A stretch of DNA of 64,000 bases. Source: Xestospongia bergquistia (Eukaryota; Porifera; Demospongiae; Haplosclerida; Petrosiidae). The stretch is taken from the NCBI GenBank assembly GCA_963965975.1, contig OZ014419.1:7024150-7088149 (forward strand). Direction: 5' to 3'. This document shows, one piece after another, positions 36,905 through 48,037 of this stretch; the first letter of the stretch is position 1; each line of letters starts with the position of its first letter. Under the pieces are notes generated by a model that saw only the letters and a list, made by a program, of their open reading frames with translations, was not told where the DNA came from and made no database searches. A program made the translations under genes and the position numbers.

Positions 36905-38930
36905 TTATATGTCAAAGTTGATATCAGGTTCGTGTGGGAGAGAGGCTCGACGAGTATAGAAGGTGTGGTCCAATGAAAAGTCCCTCAAGTTATCTAAAGA
37001 GGACATGTAGAGACTTGCAAACCTCATAAGACGCCGAGAGAAATATGTTTGACCTTTCTCTGTTCTAAATATACTACCAAAATATGGATTATATAATTCT
37101 TTAAGGTAGCGTCTAGAGAAGAGAGAAATCTTGTCCAAGTTCAATGAAAAAAGAAGACATACCTCAACCTTTTTCTCTCTTGTCTCCATTGCTCAATTAC
37201 ATTGATCAGCTCAGGGTCTTGATAGCCTTGATGTTCATTCAATAAATTATCCAGTGCCAACAAAGAGGCTAGCCCCTGTTTATATTCACTCGAATTCCCT
37301 TTCTTGATTTCAGTGTCTAGTTCAGGTATAATAGCACCAGTTTTCCAACCCAAGTTAAGAGAGGGGTCCTACAATATATTACACAATTGCTCCTATCATT
37401 AGTGGTTATTAACATACTGATAAATCTGAGAGAACATGATCTCCAATATATAGCACATGTGATCCATTCCAACCCGTCAGTTTAATAAACTCCTTGATAT
37501 TACCTTGTTGATAGACAGCAACATTACCAGGTTGAAGTTGAGTGACTCTCTCCCATGTTGGAGCTAATGTCTCCGGGTTTACAGAACGAAAGGGTCTGCG
37601 ATGTCATTATGTAGATGTTATTATGATGTAATGGAACTACCTGATAACGTCACTGTAAAATTTTGGTTTACGAGCTGAGCAAATAATAATATCAAATAAA
37701 TCTCGCCAATCTAGTGAGTTAGTCATGTGACGCATACCATGGTTGCTATGGAAACAAGATGTAAAGTCGATAGTAAGTAATTGAGTTACTCACACAAACC
37801 AAAATGGACTATTTGTTAATAAAAACAATTTCTTTCCAGCAGATTTGAGACGAGATAATAATTCTGGTATACCAGGAATTATCTCCATATATCGATCTAT
37901 AGTGGGCGTGGTCAATACACAATATAAACGATAGTTAATTACCAGGATCATTAACAATTGCCTCATGTATAATTCCAGAATTATGAACTTCTTTAATTGA
38001 ATTCTAAAATGTATTATATAGAATAATACAATCTATTGTTAAGATAATAACCTCAACATCAAGATACAAATACTCTGGATCAAATGGTATATTGCGTTGT
38101 AAGAAATACTAAGAGATAACACAATGGGTGGAGTCAGTGAGTGGAGATGATTTTCAACTCACATCTGATATATCAGCAAATAGCCCTATCTCGGGTATTG
38201 AAAATGTGTCCAAGAATTGAATGTGATGTCGATTCTGACGTCCGTCAAGATCTCGGCGATGAAGATGGTCATCCATGATATATAGAGGTACATGAGTACC
38301 TCTATATAACTGTATCACTTCTTCATTTTTAACAGAGGTATGTCCACGGTAGACTGAACCCATTTGAATGTGATGGTATGCATCCATTTTCATTAATAAA
38401 CCCTAAATTACACAATGGATGTATAGTTAAAATTGACAATACTTACATTTCTAATATCTAAATGTAGACCACGTGTTGCAAAATTCGGATCAAACTTCAA
38501 AGACTGGATATACGGTGGATACTAAAATGGAAAGGAATTATATATACCAGGTAAACTGTACAGTATTAATAATTACACGAAAATCCTTGACCAACTTTGA
38601 TTTTGTTTTGTCATAGATCAATTCCATTACATCTGGTGTATACTGTACTAATGTGAAGTCATAATCAAATCCATATACTGTTATATGCTTCAACGAAAAC
38701 TCTGCATTAGTGAATACAGCTCGACTATTAACAGTACGACCTTCATACTGATCTAATATATCAAGTAATATATGTAAAAGATGGTGTGACTCACTATATA
38801 ATGTTGTCTTCTTCTCCTTGTACAACTGATGCAAGGTTTCTGGAGTTGGAACAACGCCTTGAATATTACTGAGGTATTTGACTATCACATTCCTAACGTA
38901 TGGTCTTGTTTTAAAAATAGTTGGGTACAT
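36905..38930 (-). CDS. NT5DC3: 5'-nucleotidase domain-containing protein, NT5DC2/NT5DC3 type
   Basis: ATG 38930 (MYPTIFKTRPYVRNVIV). HAD motif I is YGFDYDFTLVQYTPDV (nucleophile Asp in D-x-D). Cap-region blocks follow: LKFDPNFATRGLHLDI, GLLMKMDAYHHIQMG, GSVYRGHTSV. Motif II/III zone: PELLSRLKSAGKKLFLLTNS near 37860 and WNGSHVLYIGDHVLSDL near 37460. The C-terminus is PYFGSIFRTEKGQTYFSRR, then FTFYT-like end to TAG at 36905. Family members are putative purine 5'-nucleotidases; NT5DC2/3 lack a confirmed substrate. About ten exons, introns of 45-60 nt. Head to head with SPO11 across 91 nt. NT5DC2 versus NT5DC3 is not resolved. Confidence 0.9.
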
Positions 38931-38984
38931 GTTCTTTTAGCGGGTGCTACAAAAATGGGTGGAGCTAAGACTAAAAGCATCACC

Positions 38985-38990
38985 CACGTG
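38985..38990. promoter_or_regulatory. CACGTG E-box in the NT5DC/SPO11 shared promoter
   Basis: CACGTG in the 91-nt gap between start codons 38930 (-) and 39022 (+), next to a GGGTGGAG word at 38957. Confidence 0.4.
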
Positions 38991-39021
38991 GATACCGCAA
39001 GTAGTGCGCGTTGCAGTGGTC

Positions 39022-40776
39022 ATGGCTACTAGAGAAGACGGGTTAATATGTACTGGAGGGTCTATGAGGTGTTCAGTAGAAGGATGGTCCGATGCTCAGT
39101 GTCTCTCCCGAGATGAGATATTAAAATTAATTGAGAAATTAGTACTGGAATTTCTACAGACAGTCAGCCGAGGGGACGACCCTCAATTAATTCTAGTTAG
39201 TGAGAATACATGTATTAAAGATTATTTTATTTTATTTTTCAGGTAAATCGTAGTGATCGGAATACAGTTCGAGATGAAAAGGGTACTCTTCATCTTGGAA
39301 AGACTACAACAACAAAACGATTATTCGGTCATAAAGGTGTTGGATTACAACGATTTACAAAAAGTATTTATTTCAACCAACATCCTAATCTTGAATATAA
39401 ACAGTTTTAAACAATATCTATTGAGTATCTATATATTAGAATGCATGGATCCTCAATAGATAAGAATGGATACTTGCTAGCTAGTATTCAATAGTAAAGT
39501 AGTACAACTTGAGCTCATTATAACAAGCACACATTATAATATCGATATAGTTTGGCAAGTACTTGGATTAATTCATCAACTTGTACAAGAAAATAAAGCT
39601 GTAACACAACGTGAAGGATATTACTGTTTAGTTCAACACTTTAAAACTCAAGCAGAATTCAATGATACATTACAAGGTATATCAGTAATGCATCGAGAAG
39701 ATGTTTATATCATTGGTACCAGATGTTGTTGCATTGACTGGATGTACCAGAGCTTCTTTAGGGATCTGTGCTAGTAGCTCTGGAGGTTTAGCTGGGTTAC
39801 TGCTATTCAAGGTAGACTGCATTGTATCTCATTGTCTCATTATTGCATATATAATGATAGGAGCCTGATGGTGATTGGGTAGATTGCTCAACTGGAACTG
39901 CAGGAAAACGAGTAGGTTATTGCAGTAATATTATTGACATGTATGAATGCATTCATTTCAATAATTATCGTTTAAAGATTCCTGGTCAAATTGGAGGAAT
40001 TAATTTTAAGTCTATGGGAGCACGATATATTCTAGTTGTTGAGAAAGGTATTAATACCACATAGTGACTTGAATAATTTCATATTATTTTCAGATGCAGT
40101 TTTCACATATCTTTGTGGTCAACGAATTTGGGACAATTTGCCATGTATTATTCTGACTGGATGTGGTTATCCTCCATTGAGTGTACGAGCTATATTAAAA
40201 CAATTATCTGATCAGTTCCATATACCAGTATTAGGACTATTTGACTATAATGTAAGGAGGACCTTGTAAACAATCATTGACTTTTGTAGTTTATACTATA
40301 GTATATTGTAATCCATCTTTACTTTAGCCACACGGTATTCGGATATTACTGACCTACAAGTATGGCTCAACTAGGATGGGCACAGAGACACATGCTTATG
40401 GTAAGACACCTCCAATTAAGAACAGATATAGCACTATTGTAATAGCTGTTAATATCTATTGGTTGGGACTACATCATCAAGATTTGTTTGGTGATGATGG
40501 CACATTGCTAGTAAGCCCTTCAGCATTACAGTCATGGACTAATTCTGATAAGAGAGTGTTTGCAAGTGTGAAACATAGTTTATCATATCAAGTAAGCTAT
40601 TTCAAATTACCTGCTTGAAGCATCTTTTTACACAGGATAATCCTATGTTTAGTCGCGAGCTTGAACTGATGGAAACTCAAAAAGTAAAAGTTGAAATCGA
40701 AGCTTTAAATAGTAGCAATTTTGATGGTCTTGAGAGGAGATTAATTCATAAAATATTGTGCAGACAATATATTTAG
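39022..40776 (+). CDS. SPO11: Meiotic DNA double-strand break protein SPO11
   Basis: ATG 39022 (MATREDGLICTGGSMR), then LIEKLVLEFLQTVSRG. An intron from about 39375 to 39554 joins QRFTK to IWQVLGLIHQLVQENK. The 5Y-CAP motif is TQREGYYCLVQHF (Tyr codons 39619-39624). Next comes VVALTGCTRASLGICASSSGGLAG near 39730, then the Toprim part: IPGQIGGINF, YILVVEKDAVF, DNLPCIILTGCGYP, PVLGLFDYNPHGIRILLTYKYGS, WLGLHHQDL. The end is KILCRQYI at 40776. SPO11 is the topoisomerase VI A-like enzyme that starts meiotic recombination. The Toprim D-x-D reads D-Y-N here. The last exon overlaps the minus-strand EIF4E2 frame. Confidence 0.93.
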
Positions 40777-41833
40777 CATGACATGTATAAAAGGATTCAA
40801 CAAAAGAATGAAAATGGAAAATAATGTTATGGCAGAGCTGATCATCATTGTACACCATATAATTCTGTGTTCCTGAAACTTGACTTATCCCTAACATTTT
40901 TAATGCAAGATAATTATTATTAGAATTAATAAAAATTAAAGGGGCTGACTTGATGCTAGCATCATGAGCTTTATATTCCATAATAGTTTGTGATGGTAGC
41001 TGCATTACTCTTGTAATAGTATCTCTACAAGTATTAATGACTACATCATCTATATAATATATCATACTTGATTTTGCCTGTAATATAAGCATCACTAGCT
41101 GTTCTATTCCAAATAGAAATAATATCTTCTGTTGGTCGAATGGAAATGACTGTTCCACAAATTTCATTGCCAACTATAAATTGCTCACCCAACATTGCAA
41201 GGAGCTAAGTCATTGTATGTTAAGGTGACTTATGATGATGAGTTATGTAATACTCACAAGATTTTCCCAACATCGTGATGATATCTCTTTTCTCAATCTA
41301 ACTATCCACTTACCGCCTTCTTTGTTAGCTTCGTCCTAGAGAATACCTCATGAATATCATTATATAGAGATACATTAATGTACTTCCCACATGGGTTTGA
41401 TACCCATTTTGAAGAGATGTATATCACAGTGAGGAGGTAAATCATTAGGATGAGCCATGTGACAATACACAGACCAAAACTGTTCCACCTATATTGGAAA
41501 ATACTCTCAATCAAAAATCCTCCCAAAATAGAAACTAATTATGTGGGTGTGGTCAAAGATGTGTTATTCAAGTCTTACACTAGAGAAGGCTGCAACGTGT
41601 TTTATCTGGTCTTCATAATCTGATGGAGCAGATGATACAGAGCCACGACTCCGTTGTGTAAACCAAAAGCTATATGAATATTGAAGTTGATGTTCTCCAT
41701 CAATTACTTGTGGAACAATCAGTTTATCTATAGACTGTAACAGAAGACAAAGTGTTGAAAAAATGGTAAATAAATTTACTTTAGCTGTTAGGAGATCAGG
41801 TTGCTGTTGTGATGGTGGTTGTTCAGACTCCAT
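40649..41833 (-). CDS. EIF4E2: eIF4E type 2 (4EHP), cap-binding translational repressor
   Basis: Start ATG 41833 (MESEQPPSQQQPD); an in-frame ATG at 41866 would overlap the MRPL44 promoter. Motifs: LQYSYSFWFTQRSRG, DYEDQIKHVAAFSS, VEQFWSVYCHMAHPNDLP, GIKPMWEDEANKEGGKWIVR, SRCWENLLLAMLGEQFIVGN, EDIISIWNRTA, then NDVVINTCRDTITRVMQLP and TIMEYKAHDASIK. A Tyr (DYED) stands where eIF4E has its first cap-stacking Trp, the hallmark of class II (4EHP), which competes for caps and represses translation with GIGYF. A 46-nt intron gives the best fit after RTA. After SIKSAP the frame continues about 85 more codons to 40649, antisense to SPO11; the true end may be earlier through splicing. Confidence 0.88.
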
Positions 41834-41863
41834 GTTTAATTGGTGGGCGTGGCTTCTAGCAAC

Positions 41864-41869
41864 CACGTG
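41864..41869. promoter_or_regulatory. CACGTG E-box in the EIF4E2/MRPL44 shared promoter
   Basis: CACGTG inside the 54-nt gap between start codons 41833 (-) and 41888 (+). A GTGGGCGTGGCT word lies beside it at 41843-41854. Confidence 0.45.
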
Positions 41870-41887
41870 GTCTCAAACCGAAAAGGG

Positions 41888-42901
41888 ATGCATTTAGCAG
41901 TATTGTGGAGGTTTAATAGTAGATTGGCAATAAGGACTGTGACTAGACGGTTACCATTATTGCTAGGTACCAAAAAAACGTTTTCTCAAAATGTAGAGTC
42001 AACTGACTTGTCTCATAATGAAAACATTGCCATTTTGAAGAAAACAGATCCTCATACTGGAGAGAAAAGAATGGGTAGTAACTTCAATTATCCAATGGAA
42101 TTAGGAGCACTAGCTGCACGTCTAGGCTATACTACTGATCAGCTCCCATCTCTATCTACAGCATTAATACATCGTTCAGCTTTATCTCAACTTAACTCCA
42201 ACGAACAACCTGAAGACTACCACAATCAACACAATTCCAGACTATCCACTATTGGCTATAGTACACTAGTTCATTTTGTACACGAGTACCTTTACCAAAC
42301 ATATCCTAATATGGAAGGCTATATGTTGTGGGATATCAGTAACTATCTTACTAAATGGTCTACATTAGAAAAGATCTGTCAACATCTAGGTGCTACAGAT
42401 TTGATTGTGTCACAAGTGACACTAAACACACAGATCATTGGTAAAGCTCTCAGAGCTATTCTGGGTGCTATCTTTATAGATCAAGGTTCTAAGGCAGCAC
42501 GTGATCTGATACATAACTACATTATACCTCAATTAAGGGAAACTGATCTACATGATCTCATTAAATTACAACATCCTAAATTTATGTTAAAAGCAATTCT
42601 TAAAGCTCAAGGTAAAGAAGTTCCGCAGTCTCGGTTGCTATGGGAAACGGGACGGAATACTCATTTTCCAACATTTGTGGTTGGTGTATATTCTGGTAGC
42701 CAGTATCTTGCAGAAGGAGCTGGATCATCTCTCAGGAGAGCAGAGGAAGAAGCTGCAAGTGCTGCACTTAGAAACCACTTTATGAGTGAAGTCAAAACTT
42801 CACATTTACCATCAGCTTACAATGAGTACAAATCTGAATCAAAACTCAATTTCAAAAAAATTAAAACTGATTTAGAAGCAAGAAACTCACAAACTGAGTA
42901 A
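41888..42901 (+). CDS. MRPL44: Mitochondrial ribosomal protein L44
   Basis: Intronless. I choose ATG 41888 (MHLAVLWRFNSRLAIRTVTR), which gives an Arg-rich, acid-free mitochondrial presequence; the frame is open further upstream to 41840. A degenerate RNase III fold follows: LGYTTDQLPSLSTALIHRSA, LSTIGYSTLVHFVHEYLYQTYP, LEKICQHLGATDLIV, ALRAILGAIFIDQGSKAA. A dsRNA-binding domain follows near residues 220-300 (HPKFMLKAILKAQGKEVPQS, TFVVGVYSGSQYLAEGAGSS, AEEEAASAAL). As in other L44 proteins the RNase III acidic catalytic residues are not retained (LSTIGYSTL instead of LEFLGDAVL). It forms the large subunit of the mitoribosome. About 337 residues, normal. Confidence 0.9.
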   Translation: MHLAVLWRFNSRLAIRTVTRRLPLLLGTKKTFSQNVESTDLSHNENIAILKKTDPHTGEKRMGSNFNYPMELGALAARLGYTTDQLPSLSTALIHRSALSQLNSNEQPEDYHNQHNSRLSTIGYSTLVHFVHEYLYQTYPNMEGYMLWDISNYLTKWSTLEKICQHLGATDLIVSQVTLNTQIIGKALRAILGAIFIDQGSKAARDLIHNYIIPQLRETDLHDLIKLQHPKFMLKAILKAQGKEVPQSRLLWETGRNTHFPTFVVGVYSGSQYLAEGAGSSLRRAEEEAASAALRNHFMSEVKTSHLPSAYNEYKSESKLNFKKIKTDLEARNSQTE

Positions 42902-42926
42902 CTGCATTTGCACACAATATTAATAG

Positions 42927-43430
42927 TTAACGATGTTTCTCTTTCTTAATAATTCTTTTAAGAATCATGAGTGATGGAAACCCTAATAAAAATGTCTGCA
43001 CAAACCACAAGAATTGATCTAATTTTCGAAATTTAGCTCGTCTGGTAACAAATGGTAAAACATTTAGTTTATATCAAACAGTATTGCTAACCTTGTCAAA
43101 ATATATGCATACACGCCTTCCCCCAAATGAACAAGCCAGGCCAATATGTAGCTAATGAATGAACATATCATTAGTTGTAATGGTCGCACTCACCCTAGAG
43201 TCATTATAGTGTGATGCTCATATGCTAAATAATGAAGACCTCTTCCTATTGGACCAAGACGATCATAGGGAAATATGTCTCGATGGAACACGTGTATCTA
43301 TGAGGTAATCCCTATATATTACTAGCTTATTATGTGTATACTGTCTCACGTGATATTGCCCCAGTCCTAGCAAGACTAACACATAACCATACCAAGGAGA
43401 AAAACGAAATGTTAGATTTTCTTTCACCAT
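42927..43430 (-). CDS. TMEM254: TMEM254-like small membrane protein (DUF4499)
   Basis: ATG 43430 (MVKENLTFRFSPWYGY) to TAA 42927, about 130 residues in four exons. Membrane segments: YVLVLLGLGQYH, then YILAWLVHLGEGVYAYIL, then FLWFVQTFLLGFPSLMIL, with a basic tail RIIKKEKHR. The W-x-H-x-GE-x-Y and LWF-QTF-G-SL motifs are those of TMEM254, whose role is unknown. Convergent with MRPL44 (25 nt between stops) and divergent from NKAP (95 nt between starts). Confidence 0.8.
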
Positions 43431-43525
43431 CTTTACTCTGCAGCAGATACACCCACCTGAATTGTAATAATAACAAGTAATAACTAGCCACGCCCACCAC
43501 ATATTAGACTAAGACTCCAAATAAA

Positions 43526-44908
<1,383 letters not shown>

Positions 44909-44911
44909 GAA

Positions 44912-45442
44912 TTATAATTGAGCTAAGAAGTCTTCAGTGTTACAATTCAATATTGCTATTAAACTTTTGTCAGATAATTGTTCATTAATACTTAATGATA
45001 AAGGGGTTAGTTCAGTAAACTGAGTCAATACATCTTCACACAATGGAGACTGATCTTTTGGTTTAATTATGTGAGTGTCATGTGACTGAAAACTACCAGC
45101 CTGAGATTGATGCTTTCTGGCTGTGCTTTCCTCAGCAGGGTGGGTGTGGTCAGTGTCTTTGATTAGTTCTATAGGTTTTTCATATTCAGGACTAATGTTT
45201 TCTTTGTTAGAAGTTTTCTGTCTAATGCCATTAGTTAATGTAGTTGCTGGTACATACTCATCACTGTTGTCACGGTTACATGATCCTTTATCAGTTTTGC
45301 TCCTTTTTCTCTTTAACTTCTTCACATTCTCTGTTCTCTCAATTTCATCAACGTTTCTTTTTTTCTCCACTAAAATATATCGTCTTATATCCTCTTGTTT
45401 TCTTCTTTTCCTACTAGCACTACAGTTCAACCATTGAGACAT
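44912..45442 (-). CDS. Uncharacterised 176-residue protein with KEN box
   Basis: Single exon from ATG 45442 (MSQWLNCSASRKRRKQED) to a stop at 44912. Basic N-terminus with nuclear-localisation-like clusters (SRKRRKQ, KKLKRKRSK). A KEN box sits at about residues 80-82 (SNKENISPE), the classical APC/C degron context. The C-terminal end is helical and Leu/Asp-rich (LIAILNCNTEDFLAQL). I do not recognise the family; a short-lived cell-cycle protein is a reasonable guess. Its stop is 3 nt from the NKAP stop; its start is 37 nt from the COX18 start. Confidence 0.6.
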   Translation of the reverse strand: MSQWLNCSASRKRRKQEDIRRYILVEKKRNVDEIERTENVKKLKRKRSKTDKGSCNRDNSDEYVPATTLTNGIRQKTSNKENISPEYEKPIELIKDTDHTHPAEESTARKHQSQAGSFQSHDTHIIKPKDQSPLCEDVLTQFTELTPLSLSINEQLSDKSLIAILNCNTEDFLAQL

Positions 45443-45479
45443 CGTTAACTATAATTAATTATTCATTGATTATCCGGAG

Positions 45480-46589
45480 ATGATGAGAACAAGGGGACTT
45501 AATCTATGGAGAATTGGCTACCAGAAGCACATTATTCCGCCAAAACAAAGAGTGTGGGTTGGTATTAGATCCAGACATTTATATACATATATTAATAATT
45601 GTGGTGTTATACATTATACTGAACAATTTGTACTAAGTGTACATCAGTGGAGTTCGTTACCATGGTGGGCAGTGATTGGTGGATTGACAGTAACATTGCG
45701 TAGTCTTGTAACACTGCCATTAGCGATACATCAGAACAAAGTAGTGACACGTATGGAATTGTTACAACCAACACTCAAAGAATTCTCTGAGGCTATTAAA
45801 CATAATGTAGTCATTAGGTGTAGACGAGAGGGTCTTCCCGTTGAAGAAGCTAACAGGAGATATAGGACTGAGGTATGGTAATGTTTTTTCTAACTAATAA
45901 AAATTGTTTTAAGGTTCGTAAAATGGCTAAGGAAGTATATTTGAGAGAAGGATGTCATCCGCTTAAAGTGGCTCTGTTGCCATGGATACAACTACCTTTA
46001 TGGATCATTCTTTCGCTTGCTTTGAGAAATATGTCTGGAGCATTTCCTGGTTCTGAACCATCAGGTAATGCTGTAGATAAAGTAATGTATTATGATTATT
46101 TTTACAGTTGCAATATTGACTAGCCTCTCCACTGAAGGTATCCTGTGGTTTAGTAATCTGACTGTACCAGATCCCTGCTATATATTACCACTAACCCTTT
46201 CAGCTTCAAATCTTCTAAATATTGAGGTATTTAGTATAAATTTTGGTAATAATCTGATTGTGTTAAAAATGATATTTTTGTTTCAGATGCATGCTCTTAA
46301 AAGAAAGGATCCAGGTCGACTCCAAAGAAGTATGACAAATTTCTTTCGTTTTTTGTCACTGGGAATGGGAGTCATAGCAACTCAACTCCCTTCAGCAATG
46401 ACCCTTTACTGGTCAATCTCTAGCCTGTATAGTTTAGTACAAAACTCATTGTTTATGTTGCCTCGTGTAAGAAGAATACTTGGTATTCCTCAGACACCCA
46501 GTGAGAGTAAAACCCCTTATCGAGATCTCTTAATGAAAATGAATGAGAAAGGGGTGGCATTTTTAAACCGACAGAGACAAACAAAATAA
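45480..46589 (+). CDS. COX18: Mitochondrial inner-membrane insertase COX18
   Basis: ATG 45480 (MMRTRGLNLWRIGYQK) gives an Arg-rich presequence. YidC/Oxa1 core: WWAVIGGLTVTLRSLVTLPLA, ARRE-type coiled segment, HPLKVALLPWIQLPLWIILSLALR, then EGILWFSNLTVPDPCYILPLTLS, then FFRFLSLGMGVIATQLPSAMTLYW and SSLYSLVQNSLFMLP. Exons split at RTE|VRK, EPS|VAI and NIE|MHA with introns of 45-75 nt. COX18 exports the COX2 C-terminal tail across the inner membrane during complex IV assembly. The LPSA-LYW motif separates it from OXA1L moderately well. About 330 residues, as expected. Confidence 0.88.
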
Positions 46590-46717
46590 TGACTGCTTTT
46601 GTAATTTATTTTAAATATATCTGTTATATGGAATTAAGAGTTGATCTGTTGAATTGAAATATGTATCTACTATGAGTTATGGTACAGCTATAAACTGGTT
46701 ATTTGGTCTCTGACCAC

Positions 46718-47863
46718 TTATAGTCTAATGTTCTTGAAATCAACAGAGAATGTCACATCCTCTGGTAGTTCATATAGTTGTGCTATTTTCTGATCAGACC
46801 AGGCAGCAATCCCTAGTGCCTGTTTATCAACCTCACAGACTACCTTCACTTGAAAATCATCAAAGTTATTAGCAAGACTTACATTAGAAAAGTCTAAGAT
46901 TACTCCCACTAGAGGTACACTAACAATATTAAAATAAAAGAATTATTACTATTTCTCCCTCAATGACCTACGTGTAGTTGTCTTGGTTTTCAAATGGGTA
47001 ACTCTGTCCAGTTGGAGTATTAGGAATGTTAAGGGGTAGACCGGGAGGATTCCATGACACTTGTATACCCTATTTTCATTGCATCATAATGATGTCATCA
47101 TTTGATGGGACAGGTGCTTACTAGATGGGAGTATTGCTGCTCAACATTGCAGGTCAGATTGAGGTAGTCACCAAATTGAACTGGTGTAGGAAGAAATGGT
47201 TGTATAGCATTTGGAGTCCATTCAAACACCTAGGAAGTATTATAATATCTTACTACATATAATTGACATTACTTTAGCAACACGCAAAAGGACACATGAT
47301 CTATTGCTATTGTAACCATAGTTGTTGGTAGAATTCATACAGCTTGCACCAGCTGTGGAATCATGATAGAGAGAGAATGTTAACACTTTGTTACTTACAA
47401 GTACTAGCTGCTTCAAGGAGATTGTCTAAATTTGACATATGTTCACTTATATATGTGGCATATGTACCATTAGCTTGTATATATGGAGGTATAGTGATCA
47501 TGCCTATAAAGAGTGTACATTATAATGCTTGGAGTTCACTGAACTATTCATTGTACCTAATTTGGCATTAGGATAGTTAGGATATGCATATTTTCCAAAG
47601 TTCCATGGAGCTATTCCTGGTCCAGGAGAGGGTGTAATACCTACAAAAACAGCTAGATGGATTGCAAAGAAACCACCAATTAGAGTGTAAAAAACTAGAA
47701 AGAACCCTCCTAGCTGAACTAGAGAAAGTAGATGGATCATATATTCAAGTAATGATGAGTTCTTCTCACCCCAACTTAGTCCTGTTCTACCTAATACTTC
47801 ATGAGTTTCCTTATTATAGATAAAATTTTTGAGGTCATCCAGCTTTTTCCTCCAATCAAACAT
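46718..47863 (-). CDS. ATP1B1: Na+/K+-transporting ATPase beta subunit
   Basis: ATG 47863 opens a short cytosolic part with the family signature YNKETHEVLGRTGLSWGEK, then one membrane helix (LLSLVQLGGFFLVFYTLIGGFF). The ectodomain has VGITPSPGPGIAPWNFGKY, CVL-type Cys pairs (CNVEQQYSHLG), and the Ig-like C-terminal end LVGVILDFSNVSLANNF, FQVKVVCEVDKQALGIA ending at 46718. The beta subunit is needed for folding and surface delivery of the alpha pump. Five to six exons. Shares a 174-nt promoter with the PH gene; the gap holds CACCC-type words at about 47990. Beta isoform is not resolved. Confidence 0.9.
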
Positions 47864-48037
47864 TATTAATAAAGATAGTGTAAGAATACTTCACAACACT
47901 AAATCAATATACGCAGAAGCAAAATTGGACTGTTTCAAACTGCAGCTGTAATTCCGCTGTCTGCGGCTGTGATTCATTTCAGCCACACCTCCAAATAGTG
48001 GGCGTGTTGCTGTTGCAAAGCGCTAGCAATTAAAGTT

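Noticed and set aside
41060-41095. A 28-nt GC-AG intron in EIF4E2 after YIT
   Set aside because: A 46-nt GT-AG intron starting earlier (RTA|ND) keeps the frame and gives nearly the length of the family alignment, so no ultra-short intron is needed.
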